A stretch of 64,000 nucleotides of DNA from Palsa-739 sp035532535 (GCA_035532535.1 DATKQT010000003.1:21681-85680), one strand, 5' to 3'. Shown: positions 30,985 through 38,487, counted from the stretch's first letter. Notes: a model not told the origin generated them from the sequence alone. Translations and numbers: made by a program.

Positions 30985-31529
30985 CGCCGCGACGGAAGCC
31001 GGAGCGCGCCGGTCGCACCGAGTGCGAAGAGCAACCCGCCGGCCATGATCAGGACGTCGCCGACGGAGAAGACGTTCGCCCACGGCACCCAGGTCGGCGC
31101 CGCCCAGCGGTCGACGAGCCACGCGAGATGCGGGGACGACAGCACAGCGCTGTTCCGGTTGTGCCCGACGGTGAAGTGCATCCCCGCCGCGCGCAGCGCC
31201 GACGGCAGGGCCGGCATGTGCCCGCCGTTCGTTGTGACCGCGAGCAGGTTCGAGACGAGGCCGATCGCAATGAGCGGGATGCCGGGGATGCGGAAGTTGC
31301 CTGCGACGCCGGCGGCGAAGAGCGCGTACGAGCAGAGCCAGAGCACGACGCCGATCCGGTCGGAGGTGTGCCAGGGCATCGCCTTGACCGGGAACGCTGC
31401 GAGCTGGACGGCGATCGCGACGTAGAAGAGCCAGACGAACCGCAGGCGCAGCTTGCCGATGCGGCTCCAGCGGCCTCCGAGAAGCGGCGCGAGCACGAGC
31501 CCCGCGAGCAAGGGGAATGCCAGGGCCAT
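30951..31529 (-). CDS. DUF5317-like membrane protein, cassette 1
   Basis: 192 residues with four or five hydrophobic helices. The ATG overlaps the stop of the upstream GGDEF-HD-GYP gene (TAATG), so the two are translated together. Recognisable segments are LLGGRWSRIGKLRLR, MPWHTSDRIG, a central NLLAVTTNGGHMPALPSALRAAGM, then HLAWLVDRWAAPTWVPWANVFSVGDVLI. A clear paralogue is at 35769-36335, with the same TNGGHMPALP-type and RWAAP..P.AN.FSVGDV blocks. The function of the family is unknown. Position after a c-di-GMP enzyme in both cassettes suggests it is part of that signalling unit. Confidence 0.85.
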   Translation of the reverse strand: MALAFPLLAGLVLAPLLGGRWSRIGKLRLRFVWLFYVAIAVQLAAFPVKAMPWHTSDRIGVVLWLCSYALFAAGVAGNFRIPGIPLIAIGLVSNLLAVTTNGGHMPALPSALRAAGMHFTVGHNRNSAVLSSPHLAWLVDRWAAPTWVPWANVFSVGDVLIMAGGLLFALGATGALRLPSRRQPPEYLTATR

Positions 31530-33355
31530 TACGCGAACGCCAGGATCGGCGCTTCGCGCCTCTCGACCGGGGACGCGTTCGCGACGCAGGCTTCGACGGC
31601 GGCGACGGCGGCGCGCTCGAACTGGGTGCCGGCGTTGGCGCGCAGCTCGTTGAGGGCGTACTCGACGGGCTGGGCGGCGCGGTAGGGCCGGTTCGCGGTC
31701 ATGGCCTCGAAGGCGTCGGCCACGCGGATGATGCGCGCGCCGAGCGGGATGTCCTCGCCGGCCAGGCCGTCGGGGTAGCCGCTTCCGTCCCAGTTCTCGT
31801 GGTGGTGGAGGATCCACTCGTCGATCGGTGCGATCCCGAGCCCCTCGAGCAGCGAGTAGCCGAGGCCGGGGTGGGCCTTGATTGCCTCGAACTCGACCGC
31901 CGTGAGCGCGCGCGGCGCCTGCAGGAGGCTGTCGGGGATTCCGATCTTGCCGATGTCGTGCAGGAGGCCGGCGAGGGCGAGCTGATCGACCGTGTTCTCG
32001 TCCAGGCCCATCTCGGCGGCGATCGCGGCCGCCAGGGCGGAGACCGTCTCCGAATGGTTCGCGGTCGACGGATCCTTCGCGTCGACGAAGCGCACGATGT
32101 TCTTCGCGGCTCGCAGGCGGGCGACGCGCTCGGTCTCCCACTCCAGCTCCTTGGCGGAGTGGATGCGAACGACCTTCGGGCTGTACACGAAGGAACGGTT
32201 CTTGCCGTGGTGCTTCGACCAGTACAGCGCGCCGTCGGCCATCCGCTGGAGGCCGTCGGCGTCGTCTGCCTGGCCGGGGTAGCTCGCGATCCCGACGCTG
32301 ATCGTCACCGGGGTGAGGCCGAGCCCGGCGACGGCCTCCTGGATGTCCGTGATGCGCTCGAAGGCGAAGGTTCCGTCGCCGTCGAAGAGCACGGCGAACT
32401 CGTCGCCGCCGCAGCGGAACGCTTCGCCGTTGCGGGCGCTGCGCAGGATCTCGGCGAGGGCGACGAGCACGTCGTCGCCGACCTGGTGGCCGTAGGTGTC
32501 GTTGATCCGCTTGAAATCGTCCACGTCGACGATGCACAGCGAGAACTCGGTGCTCTCGTGCTCGGCATCCGCGATGTAGCCGCGCAGCGCGGCCTGGTAG
32601 GCCCGGTGGTTGCCGAGGCTCGTCAGGTTGTCCGTGCGCGCGTCCTTCGTGGCCAAATGGGAGTGGTAGAGGCTGCGCTGGTAGAGCGTGAGCGTGAACA
32701 GCGGGCCTGCGAGCAGCGACAGCAGCCAGGGATGCAGGACCCAGAGGTTCGCCGCGAGCGCGGCGAGGACCGCCATCATCATGAAGACGAAGCCGCTGCG
32801 GCGCAGTCCCGGAAGCACGACGTCGCGGTAGCGAACGCCCTGCGAGATCGAGATCGCGCCCGAGACGAGCAGCACGTTGGTACAGACGTTGAAGAAGGCG
32901 CCGCAGAGGATGTACGCCGTCAGCTCTCCTGCGCCGACCGTAGCGGAGCTCCCGAACACGATCACCGGCAGGCTCGCCGCGAAGGCGGCGAGTCCGTAGC
33001 TCGCGACGTTGAAGGCGATCCTCGCCGGTGGCCGCCGGCCGACCATCGAGGCCGCAATGCTGATCGCGGCCATCGGCACGGCATAGCGCCAGCCATAGAG
33101 GATGGCCACCGTGATCGTGAAGACGTTCGTGATGGAGACGTCCGTCTTGCCTCCCTCGCCCATCGGCATCGGCTGCAGATCGGCGAGAAGGGCGAGCAGG
33201 AAGAAGAGCGCGACCCCCGCCGCCGTGTCGATCGACGGCGGATGAAGGGCGATGACGGCGAAGGAGAGAAGGATTGCGGGTACCGCAAGTGCCGTCGTCG
33301 CCGAGATATAGGCGAATAGACGAGCTGGCATGCCGCAGATCAGGGTTCCGTTCAT
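31529..33355 (-). CDS. Multi-pass membrane GGDEF-HD-GYP protein, cassette 1
   Basis: 608 residues. About seven hydrophobic helices (10-225) form an N-terminal membrane sensor. A GGDEF domain follows (about 240-390, motif CGGDEF at 315-320) and then an HD-GYP domain (about 410-600): His434, HD at 466-467, HHHENWDGSGYP with GYP at 526-528. Both motifs look catalytically intact, so the protein could make c-di-GMP and hydrolyse it. The RxxD inhibition site is absent (ARNG in its place). The order differs from most GGDEF proteins, which pair with EAL. Downstream is DUF5317; upstream, past a hairpin, is a 38-residue membrane peptide. A close paralogue is at 36348. Confidence 0.93.
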   Translation of the reverse strand: MNGTLICGMPARLFAYISATTALAVPAILLSFAVIALHPPSIDTAAGVALFFLLALLADLQPMPMGEGGKTDVSITNVFTITVAILYGWRYAVPMAAISIAASMVGRRPPARIAFNVASYGLAAFAASLPVIVFGSSATVGAGELTAYILCGAFFNVCTNVLLVSGAISISQGVRYRDVVLPGLRRSGFVFMMMAVLAALAANLWVLHPWLLSLLAGPLFTLTLYQRSLYHSHLATKDARTDNLTSLGNHRAYQAALRGYIADAEHESTEFSLCIVDVDDFKRINDTYGHQVGDDVLVALAEILRSARNGEAFRCGGDEFAVLFDGDGTFAFERITDIQEAVAGLGLTPVTISVGIASYPGQADDADGLQRMADGALYWSKHHGKNRSFVYSPKVVRIHSAKELEWETERVARLRAAKNIVRFVDAKDPSTANHSETVSALAAAIAAEMGLDENTVDQLALAGLLHDIGKIGIPDSLLQAPRALTAVEFEAIKAHPGLGYSLLEGLGIAPIDEWILHHHENWDGSGYPDGLAGEDIPLGARIIRVADAFEAMTANRPYRAAQPVEYALNELRANAGTQFERAAVAAVEACVANASPVERREAPILAFA

Positions 33356-33381
33356 GTCTTGGTTTCAGTTCGAGAGCCGAA

Positions 33382-33412
33382 GCGGGATCGGCCGCCACAC
33401 GGCCGATCCCGC
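33382..33412 (-). terminator. Hairpin between mini-peptide 1 and the GGDEF-HD-GYP gene
   Basis: A perfect 12-base-pair stem (33382-33393 with 33401-33412) closes a 7-base loop. It lies 18 bases after the mini-peptide stop and 27 before the GGDEF-HD-GYP start. It could end or attenuate the short transcript, giving more peptide than enzyme. No T run follows. Confidence 0.6.
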
Positions 33413-33429
33413 CTGAAGTCGGCTAGATG

Positions 33430-33546
33430 TCAGTCCCAGCGCCAGTCCGCGCCAGCACCAACGACGAGCGCAACGAGGGCGGCGAGGGCCATGGCCCCCT
33501 TGAGGAGCGTTGCCGCATCCCACGCGCGTGCATACCACCGAATCAC
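33430..33546 (-). CDS. 38-residue single-pass membrane peptide, cassette 1
   Basis: GTG start with GGGAGG ten bases upstream. The peptide begins (M)IRWYARAW, has one hydrophobic helix (about residues 17-31, KGAMALAALVALVVGAGA) and ends DWRWD. An in-frame ATG further upstream would give 74 residues, but the GTG is favoured by the Shine-Dalgarno and by the paralogue at 38239, which starts at the same place (MVRW) after an identical GGAGGTGAA. Both share RW near the start, a Lys before the helix, a GAG motif and a second RW at the end. Function unknown. Its position before a membrane c-di-GMP enzyme suggests a small partner or signal. Confidence 0.72.
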   Translation of the reverse strand: MIRWYARAWDAATLLKGAMALAALVALVVGAGADWRWD

Positions 33547-33552
33547 GAGATC

Positions 33553-33641
33553 TTCACCTCCCAGGAGATGTCCGCAGAAAAGTCCCGCTTCGCAGAACGC
33601 ATCCTCCTTTTTTGCGGTGAGCTTGCATCCCCAGGAAGGGG
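33553..33641 (-). promoter_or_regulatory. Conserved structured leader of mini-peptide 1
   Basis: Read on the minus strand, a CCCC-loop-GGGG hairpin (33629-33641) is followed by GAGGATG, CTGC, GGACT, TGCGG, CATC and then GGAGGTGAA at 33553-33561. The same elements in the same order lie before the paralogous peptide at 38373-38454. GGAG(G)ATG can pair with CATCTCC, closing a stem just before the ribosome-binding site. I could not match it to a known riboswitch; in particular the c-di-GMP class I core is not there. A cis-regulatory RNA is inferred. Confidence 0.5.
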
Positions 33642-33655
33642 TATCGGCCGTCAAC

Positions 33656-35764
33656 TCATACCGAACTCATCCCCAGGCGGAAAGTGGCGATCTCCCCCGC
33701 GGCGAGCGTGAAGCCGCCGGCGGCGGTCGCCTCCTCGTCGAGACGGACCCGGACCGCGGCCACTCCTTCGATCCGGACAGCCTCCGGCCCCGCGTTCGGG
33801 TTGAAGACCCGCAGGATCGCGCCGTCGCCGTCCTCGGCGCCCTTGAGGCAGGAGAAGACGACGTCCCCCTCCAGGGTGAAGGGGGGCGCGAACGGATCGC
33901 CGGTGAGGAAGTCCGTCCGGTAGTCCTGGCCGGTCCGGATGAGGGCGGCGTCCGTTAGGCGGTCGGCGTCGAATCGAACGGCGTATTCGAAGACGTGGCG
34001 CCCGCGGCACTGCCCGTCCGGTGTCGCGATGTCCGGCCCGGCGTCGACGGGGCGCGTGGGCAGCTTCGGCCGTGAGATCGTCCCCACGCAGCGGAGGAGG
34101 GTCAGGCGCAGCCCGTCTCGTCCGGCCTCGTACTCCGGCAGCCCCTTGGTGAGGAGGGCCAGGGGGCCGAGGGCGACGGCTCCGAGGGTGTGCGCGGCGG
34201 CGATCGCCGGCTCGACCCACTCCACCCGGGGCGGGACGGGCTCGACCGGGCGGCGGACAACGGCGAACTGACTCTCGGCGCGCACCCACTCGCCCGTCTC
34301 CGCCACCGGGAAGTGGACGCGGAGGCGGTGGTCGTCGGCCCCGTTCTCGACCGTCGTCCGGAGCTCGATCCGGTCGGCCATGGCCCGCGCGATCGTCGAG
34401 ATGCGGATTCCTGGCAGCTCGTGCTCGAGCAGCAGGGCGCCGTCGGACTCGATGCTCGACCGTACGAGCTCCGCGCGCCGGACAGGCCCGCCCGGGCAAA
34501 AGGTGTAGAGGTCGCCGATGTCCGGCTCGTCCTCGAAGGCGATGTCGAGCTCGACCGGGAGGACCGCGCGCGGGAGCGACTCGGCCCGCCGGCCCTCGAA
34601 CCCGGCGAGCTCGACGAGCCCGTTGCCGACGAGGCGGGCGCGCCTGTAGGGGAGCGGGTTGACGAGCGCTCCCCCGACGCCCAGCGCCTCGCGCTCCACG
34701 ATCTCCAGGGTGCGGTCGAGCTGCTCGTACCGCACGAGCATGTCGCGGTGCACCTCGTCGCACGAGCAGCCGCAGATGGAGTCGTGCGGGTGGTTGCGAA
34801 GCAGATCGCGCCAGGCGAGTCGGATGTCCTCGTGCGGGAACCGGGATCCGTCGCGCAGCGTCCGCAGCGCGGCCACGGCCTCCGTGCTCAGGAGGCGGCG
34901 CTCGGCGCGTTCGTTCGCCTGCTTCAGGTACATGCGCGCGGAGTTGACGCCGCGCAGGATGTTCTGCAGGCGGCTGCCGACGAGCTCTCCTTCGTAGACG
35001 GGGAGGTCGTCGGTCTCCGGCCGGAAGTCGGAGTAGCGGCCGATCCGGAACGACGCCCCGAGCTCGCGGCAGATCTCCGGCAGGTGCGGCTGGATGGGCA
35101 GGTGGTCGGAGCCGTTCGCGAGCAGGATCGTGCTCTGCCCGGCACGCTCGAGCAGCGGGCCGAAGCGCTCGACGATCTGCGCCACGCGCTCGGCCGCCTC
35201 CTCCGCGGTCGTGAGCCGCGCGAAGTTGTCGTAATGCGGCAGGAACTGGCACGCGGTCACCTCCGCGCCGGCGGCGCGCCAGCGGAAGACGACGCCGACC
35301 TCGTCCAGCTGGTCGCCGAGCCCGCGCGAGAAGAGGAACGTCGGGAGGCCGAACCCGGCGAGGATCTGCGGCAGCTGCGCCGGATGACCGAAACTGTCCG
35401 GCTCGTAGCCTGCGACGGTCGGCTCGACGCCGAAGCGGCGGCAGACCCGCCGGCCGAGGAGGAGGTTCCGCACGAGCGCCTCGCTCCCGACGAGGATCTC
35501 GTCCGGCAGCACGTACCACGGGCCGGCCTCGAGCCGCCCTGCCGCGAGCAGCGCACGCAGGCGCTCGACGTTGTCGGGTCGCACGTCGGCGTAGTCCTCG
35601 AGGACGACGCCCTGGCCGTCGAGCGTGAACGAGCGGAATGTCTCGTCGCCCTCGAGCGTGTCGAGGACGCCGTCGACGACGGCGCCGAGGCGCAGCCGGA
35701 AGACCTCGAACGGGAGGTACCACTCCCGGTCCCAGTGGGTGTGCGGAACGACGAGGTAGCGGAT
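33656..35764 (-). CDS. GH38 alpha-mannosidase, apparent ATC start
   Basis: About 702 residues. The N-terminal metal-binding motif VVPHTHWDREW, the nucleophile Asp (about 123) in EPDSFGHPAQLPQIL, NGSDHLPIQPHLPEI and the HDSICGCSCDEVHRDM helix identify a family 38 glycoside hydrolase, followed by the usual beta-sandwich C-terminal domains. It would cleave alpha-mannosides. The motif-bearing N-terminus lies upstream of the first GTG (35584); between it and the preceding in-frame stop there is no ATG, GTG or TTG, only ATC at 35762-35764 in the position where homologues would have Met (then RYLVVPHTHW). So the start is either ATC or was lost. The gene begins four bases after the DUF5317 stop of cassette 2. 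Confidence 0.88.
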   Translation of the reverse strand: MRYLVVPHTHWDREWYLPFEVFRLRLGAVVDGVLDTLEGDETFRSFTLDGQGVVLEDYADVRPDNVERLRALLAAGRLEAGPWYVLPDEILVGSEALVRNLLLGRRVCRRFGVEPTVAGYEPDSFGHPAQLPQILAGFGLPTFLFSRGLGDQLDEVGVVFRWRAAGAEVTACQFLPHYDNFARLTTAEEAAERVAQIVERFGPLLERAGQSTILLANGSDHLPIQPHLPEICRELGASFRIGRYSDFRPETDDLPVYEGELVGSRLQNILRGVNSARMYLKQANERAERRLLSTEAVAALRTLRDGSRFPHEDIRLAWRDLLRNHPHDSICGCSCDEVHRDMLVRYEQLDRTLEIVEREALGVGGALVNPLPYRRARLVGNGLVELAGFEGRRAESLPRAVLPVELDIAFEDEPDIGDLYTFCPGGPVRRAELVRSSIESDGALLLEHELPGIRISTIARAMADRIELRTTVENGADDHRLRVHFPVAETGEWVRAESQFAVVRRPVEPVPPRVEWVEPAIAAAHTLGAVALGPLALLTKGLPEYEAGRDGLRLTLLRCVGTISRPKLPTRPVDAGPDIATPDGQCRGRHVFEYAVRFDADRLTDAALIRTGQDYRTDFLTGDPFAPPFTLEGDVVFSCLKGAEDGDGAILRVFNPNAGPEAVRIEGVAAVRVRLDEEATAAGGFTLAAGEIATFRLGMSSV

Positions 35765-35768
35765 GCGC

Positions 35769-36335
35769 CTAGCTTGTCAGGTTCGTTGCCGGCCGCGGCT
35801 TGCGACCTGGCACGCGCGCGCCGGTGACGGCGAGCGCGAGGACGAAGCCGCCAACTGCGATGGCGACGTCTCCGACCGAGAAGATGTTCGCGAGCGGGAT
35901 CCAGTGCGGCGCCGCCCAGCGATCGACGAGCCACGGGAGCGCGGGGTGCGCCATAGCTTCGCTGTTCATGTCCACGCGGTAGTGGAGCCCCGCGGCGGCG
36001 AGCGCGCGCGGAAGCGCCGGCATGTGCCCCCCGTTGGCAAGGACGGCGAGCAGGTTGGAGCCGAGCCCGGCGGCGACGAGCGCGACGCCCGGCAGGCGCA
36101 CGTTTCGAGCCACCACGGCAACGAGCAGCACGTCGGAGGCGATCCACAGGCCGACGGCGACGCCGTCCGGCGTATGCCACGGCATCGAGCTCCCGGGGAA
36201 GGCGGCGATCTGGATCGCGAGCGCGACGTACGCCAGGCCGAGCCAGCGCAGCCGAACGGCGGCGAGCGCCCGCAGCCGGCCGCCGAGCGGCAGCGCGACG
36301 AGGACGCCGATCAGGAACGGGAGGGCGAGAACCAC
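35769..36335 (-). CDS. DUF5317-like membrane protein, cassette 2
   Basis: 188 residues, four or five hydrophobic helices. Paralogue of the gene at 30951: LGGRLRALAAVRLRWLGLAYVALAIQIAAFP, MPWHTPDG, NLLAVLANGGHMPALPRALAAAGL and LPWLVDRWAAPHWIPLANIFSVGDVAI line up throughout. It begins 12 bases after the GGDEF-HD-GYP gene. Function unknown. Confidence 0.85.
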   Translation of the reverse strand: MVLALPFLIGVLVALPLGGRLRALAAVRLRWLGLAYVALAIQIAAFPGSSMPWHTPDGVAVGLWIASDVLLVAVVARNVRLPGVALVAAGLGSNLLAVLANGGHMPALPRALAAAGLHYRVDMNSEAMAHPALPWLVDRWAAPHWIPLANIFSVGDVAIAVGGFVLALAVTGARVPGRKPRPATNLTS

Positions 36336-36347
36336 GAGTCCACCGCC

Positions 36348-38180
36348 CTACGCGAACGCGATGGACAGCCCGGCCGGGCGCGTCTCGCCGCGCGATCCCC
36401 GGGCGAGGTACGCCTCGACGGCCGCCACGGCGACCGCGTCGAACTGGATGCCGACGTTCGTGCGGAGCTCCTCGAGCGCGTACTCGGCGGACTGGGCGGA
36501 GCGATACGGCCGGTTCGCGGTCATGGCTTCGAAGGCGTCGGCCACGCGGATGATGCGGGCACCGAGTGGGATCTCCTGCGCCGCCAGTCGGTCCGGATAG
36601 CCGCGTCCGTCCCAGTCTTCGTGGTGGTGGAGGATCCACTCGTCGATCGGCGCGATGCCGAGGCCCTCGAGGAGCGAGTAGCCGAGCGTCGAGTGGGTCT
36701 TGACGATCACGAACTCCTCCGGGGTGAGCGGGCGCGCAGCCTGGAGCAGGCTGTCGGCGATGCCGATCTTGCCGATGTCGTGCAGAAGGCCGGCGAGGGC
36801 GAGCTGGTCGACCGTGCTGTCGTCCAGCCCCATCTCGTGGCCGATGGCGGCGGCGAGCGCGGCGACGGTCTCCGAATGGTCGGCCGTCATCGGGTCCTTG
36901 GCGTCGACGAAGCGCACGATGTTCTTTGCCGCGCGCAGCCGCGCCATCCGCTCGGTCTCCCACTCGAGGTCCTTGGCGGAGTGGATACGGACGACCTTCG
37001 GGCTGTACACGAAGGAGCGGTTCTTGCCGTGGTGCTTCGACCAGTACAGGGCGCCGTCGGCCATGCGCTGCAGGCCGTCGGCGTCGGCCGCCTGGCCCGG
37101 GAAGCTGGCGATGCCGACGCTGATCGTGACCGGGGTGAAGCCGAGTGCGGCGACCGCGTCCTGGACCTCGGTGACCCGCTCGAACGCCATCGTCCCGTCC
37201 CCGTCGAACAGGAGGGCGAACTCGTCGCCGCCGCAGCGGAACGCGGCTCCGTCGCGGGCGTTGCTGAGGATCGCGGAGAGCGCGACGAGCACGTCGTCGC
37301 CGACCTGGTGGCCGTAGGTGTCGTTGATCCGCTTGAAATCGTCCACGTCGACGATGCAGAGGGAGAACTCGGTGTGGTCGTGGAGGGCCGACGCGATTCG
37401 CTCGCGCAGGGTCGCCTGGTAGGAGCGATGGTTGCCGAGGCCGGTGAGGTTGTCCGTGAGCGCATCGTGGAGGGCGAGCCGCGAGCGGAGCGCGGTGTGC
37501 TGGTACAGCGAAAGCGCGAACAGCGGCCCGGCGAGGAGGATGAGCAGGGCGGGCTTGATCGCCCAGAGGTTCGCGGCGAGCGCGGCGAGGAACGCCATGA
37601 TCGCGAACGCAGGGCCCGAATACCGCAGCATCGACAGGACGGTCGGGCGGTACTTGAGCCCTTCCGCGAGCGCGACGGCGCCCGAGACGAAGCCGGCGTT
37701 GATGAGGACGAAGATCAGGCCGCCGACGAGCGCGTAGACGCACATCCGGCCGACATCGCTCTGGCCCACCGTGCCGAAGAAGTTGGTCGCGCCGGCGCCG
37801 GCCGCCGCGATGGCGTACGCGCCGCTGTTGAATGCCGCGCGCAGCACCGGGTTGCCCTGGAAGAGCATGGGCAGGAGGATGCTGAGCGCCGCCACCGGAA
37901 TTGCCGCCGCCCAGCCGAAGATGACGAGGACGGCGATGAGGAAGACGAACGCGAGCGAAACCTGGCTGCCCTTGTCGTCGAGCGGGACCGGGTGGAGGTC
38001 CGCGATGAGGGCGAGCCCGAGGAAGAGGCCGATCCCCAGCCAGTCGTACAGGCGGGGCGGGTTCGCGGCGAGGCGCGCGGCAGAAACGCCGAGGGCGCCG
38101 GCTGCGAGGACCACGACGGCCGCGATGTAGGCGACGAGCCGTGGGGGGAGGCCGAAGAGTGTCTTGTCGGTCGAGATCAT
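36348..38180 (-). CDS. Multi-pass membrane GGDEF-HD-GYP protein, cassette 2
   Basis: 610 residues from ATG at 38180 (MISTDKTLFGLPPRLVAYI). A GTG 12 codons upstream is possible, but the ATG aligns with the paralogue at 31529. Seven hydrophobic helices, GGDEF at about 317-321 (FRCGGDEFALLF), HD at about 467-468 (LLHDIGKIGIADSLL) and HHHEDWDGRGYP at about 518-529 are intact. No RxxD inhibition site. The linker between the two domains (YWSKHHGKNRSFVYSPKVVR and AAKNIVRFVDAKDP) is nearly identical to the paralogue, and 77 bases of the GGDEF region are identical (37282-37358 and 32460-32536). Confidence 0.93.
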   Translation of the reverse strand: MISTDKTLFGLPPRLVAYIAAVVVLAAGALGVSAARLAANPPRLYDWLGIGLFLGLALIADLHPVPLDDKGSQVSLAFVFLIAVLVIFGWAAAIPVAALSILLPMLFQGNPVLRAAFNSGAYAIAAAGAGATNFFGTVGQSDVGRMCVYALVGGLIFVLINAGFVSGAVALAEGLKYRPTVLSMLRYSGPAFAIMAFLAALAANLWAIKPALLILLAGPLFALSLYQHTALRSRLALHDALTDNLTGLGNHRSYQATLRERIASALHDHTEFSLCIVDVDDFKRINDTYGHQVGDDVLVALSAILSNARDGAAFRCGGDEFALLFDGDGTMAFERVTEVQDAVAALGFTPVTISVGIASFPGQAADADGLQRMADGALYWSKHHGKNRSFVYSPKVVRIHSAKDLEWETERMARLRAAKNIVRFVDAKDPMTADHSETVAALAAAIGHEMGLDDSTVDQLALAGLLHDIGKIGIADSLLQAARPLTPEEFVIVKTHSTLGYSLLEGLGIAPIDEWILHHHEDWDGRGYPDRLAAQEIPLGARIIRVADAFEAMTANRPYRSAQSAEYALEELRTNVGIQFDAVAVAAVEAYLARGSRGETRPAGLSIAFA

Positions 38181-38198
38181 CGCCGCCGGGGAGCGCGG

Positions 38199-38223
38199 GG
38201 GAGCCGGCAATGGCACCGGCCCC
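38199..38223 (-). promoter_or_regulatory. Hairpin between mini-peptide 2 and the GGDEF-HD-GYP gene
   Basis: GGGAGCCGG pairs with CCGGCCCC with one bulge, across an AATGGCA-type loop. It occupies the same place as the stronger hairpin at 33382 in cassette 1, suggesting that attenuation between peptide and enzyme is kept in both copies. Confidence 0.4.
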
Positions 38224-38238
38224 GCCGCGGAAATCCTT

Positions 38239-38367
38239 CTAGAACAGACCGTTCAGCAGGGCGGCGAGTTCGCCCCAGCGCAGACCCGCACCCGAAGAAA
38301 CGAGGAGCGAGGTAAGTGCGCCGAGAGCAACCGCTGCCTTGACTGACGTAGAGAGCCAACGAACCAT
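38239..38367 (-). CDS. 42-residue single-pass membrane peptide, cassette 2
   Basis: ATG start with GGAGGTGAA immediately upstream. It begins MVRWLSTSVKAAVALG, has one hydrophobic helix (about residues 11-26) and then GAGLRWGELAALLNGLF. Paralogue of the 38-residue peptide at 33430; shared features are (V/I)RW at residues 2-4, Lys before the helix, ALxAL inside it, and GAGxxWRW/GAGLRW after it. No cysteine or cleavage site is obvious, so it may stay in the membrane. Confidence 0.75.
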   Translation of the reverse strand: MVRWLSTSVKAAVALGALTSLLVSSGAGLRWGELAALLNGLF

Positions 38368-38372
38368 GCAGG

Positions 38373-38454
38373 TTCACCTCCAAGTGGATAGCCGCAGTCC
38401 TGCAGTGCCCATCCTCTCGTTGGGGGAGAGACGAAAGCACCCCCCGAACGGGGG
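38373..38454 (-). promoter_or_regulatory. Conserved structured leader of mini-peptide 2
   Basis: Minus-strand order: CCCCC-GTTC-GGGGG hairpin (38441-38454), GTGC, GAGGATG (38410-38416), CTGC, GGACTGCGG, ATC, and GGAGGTGAA (38373-38381). It matches the leader of cassette 1 element by element, although the spacers differ in length. GGAT and ATCC can pair to enclose the CTGC/GGAC part. It overlaps the promoter region of the divergent HAD gene. Confidence 0.5.
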
Positions 38455-38475
38455 ATTTAGACGGGAAGCCCCAGC

Positions 38476-38481
38476 TACGAT
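38476..38481 (+). promoter_or_regulatory. -10 box for a probably leaderless HAD transcript
   Basis: TACGAT ends six bases before the ATG at 38488, so transcription would begin at or next to the start codon. No good -35 box was found, and no Shine-Dalgarno is present. Confidence 0.4.
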
Positions 38482-38487
38482 CGCCGA

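Noticed and set aside
30951..33398. An 815-codon minus-strand frame spanning DUF5317 and the GGDEF-HD-GYP gene
   Set aside because: Only its last 192 codons are the real DUF5317 gene. The rest is an out-of-frame reading of the GGDEF-HD-GYP gene, rich in Arg and Pro.
33553..33641. A c-di-GMP class I riboswitch in the mini-peptide leaders
   Set aside because: The ACGCAAAG-type receptor and GGGCAAACC core were not found; only loosely similar GCAA runs occur. The leader is kept as an unknown element.
33651..35723. A 690-codon minus-strand frame across the mannosidase
   Set aside because: Arg/Pro/Ala-rich shadow of the GH38 gene; the GH38 motifs are in the other frame.
35257..37743. An 828-codon minus-strand frame over DUF5317, GGDEF-HD-GYP and the mannosidase start
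   Set aside because: It is a shadow of three real genes in another frame and lacks their motifs.
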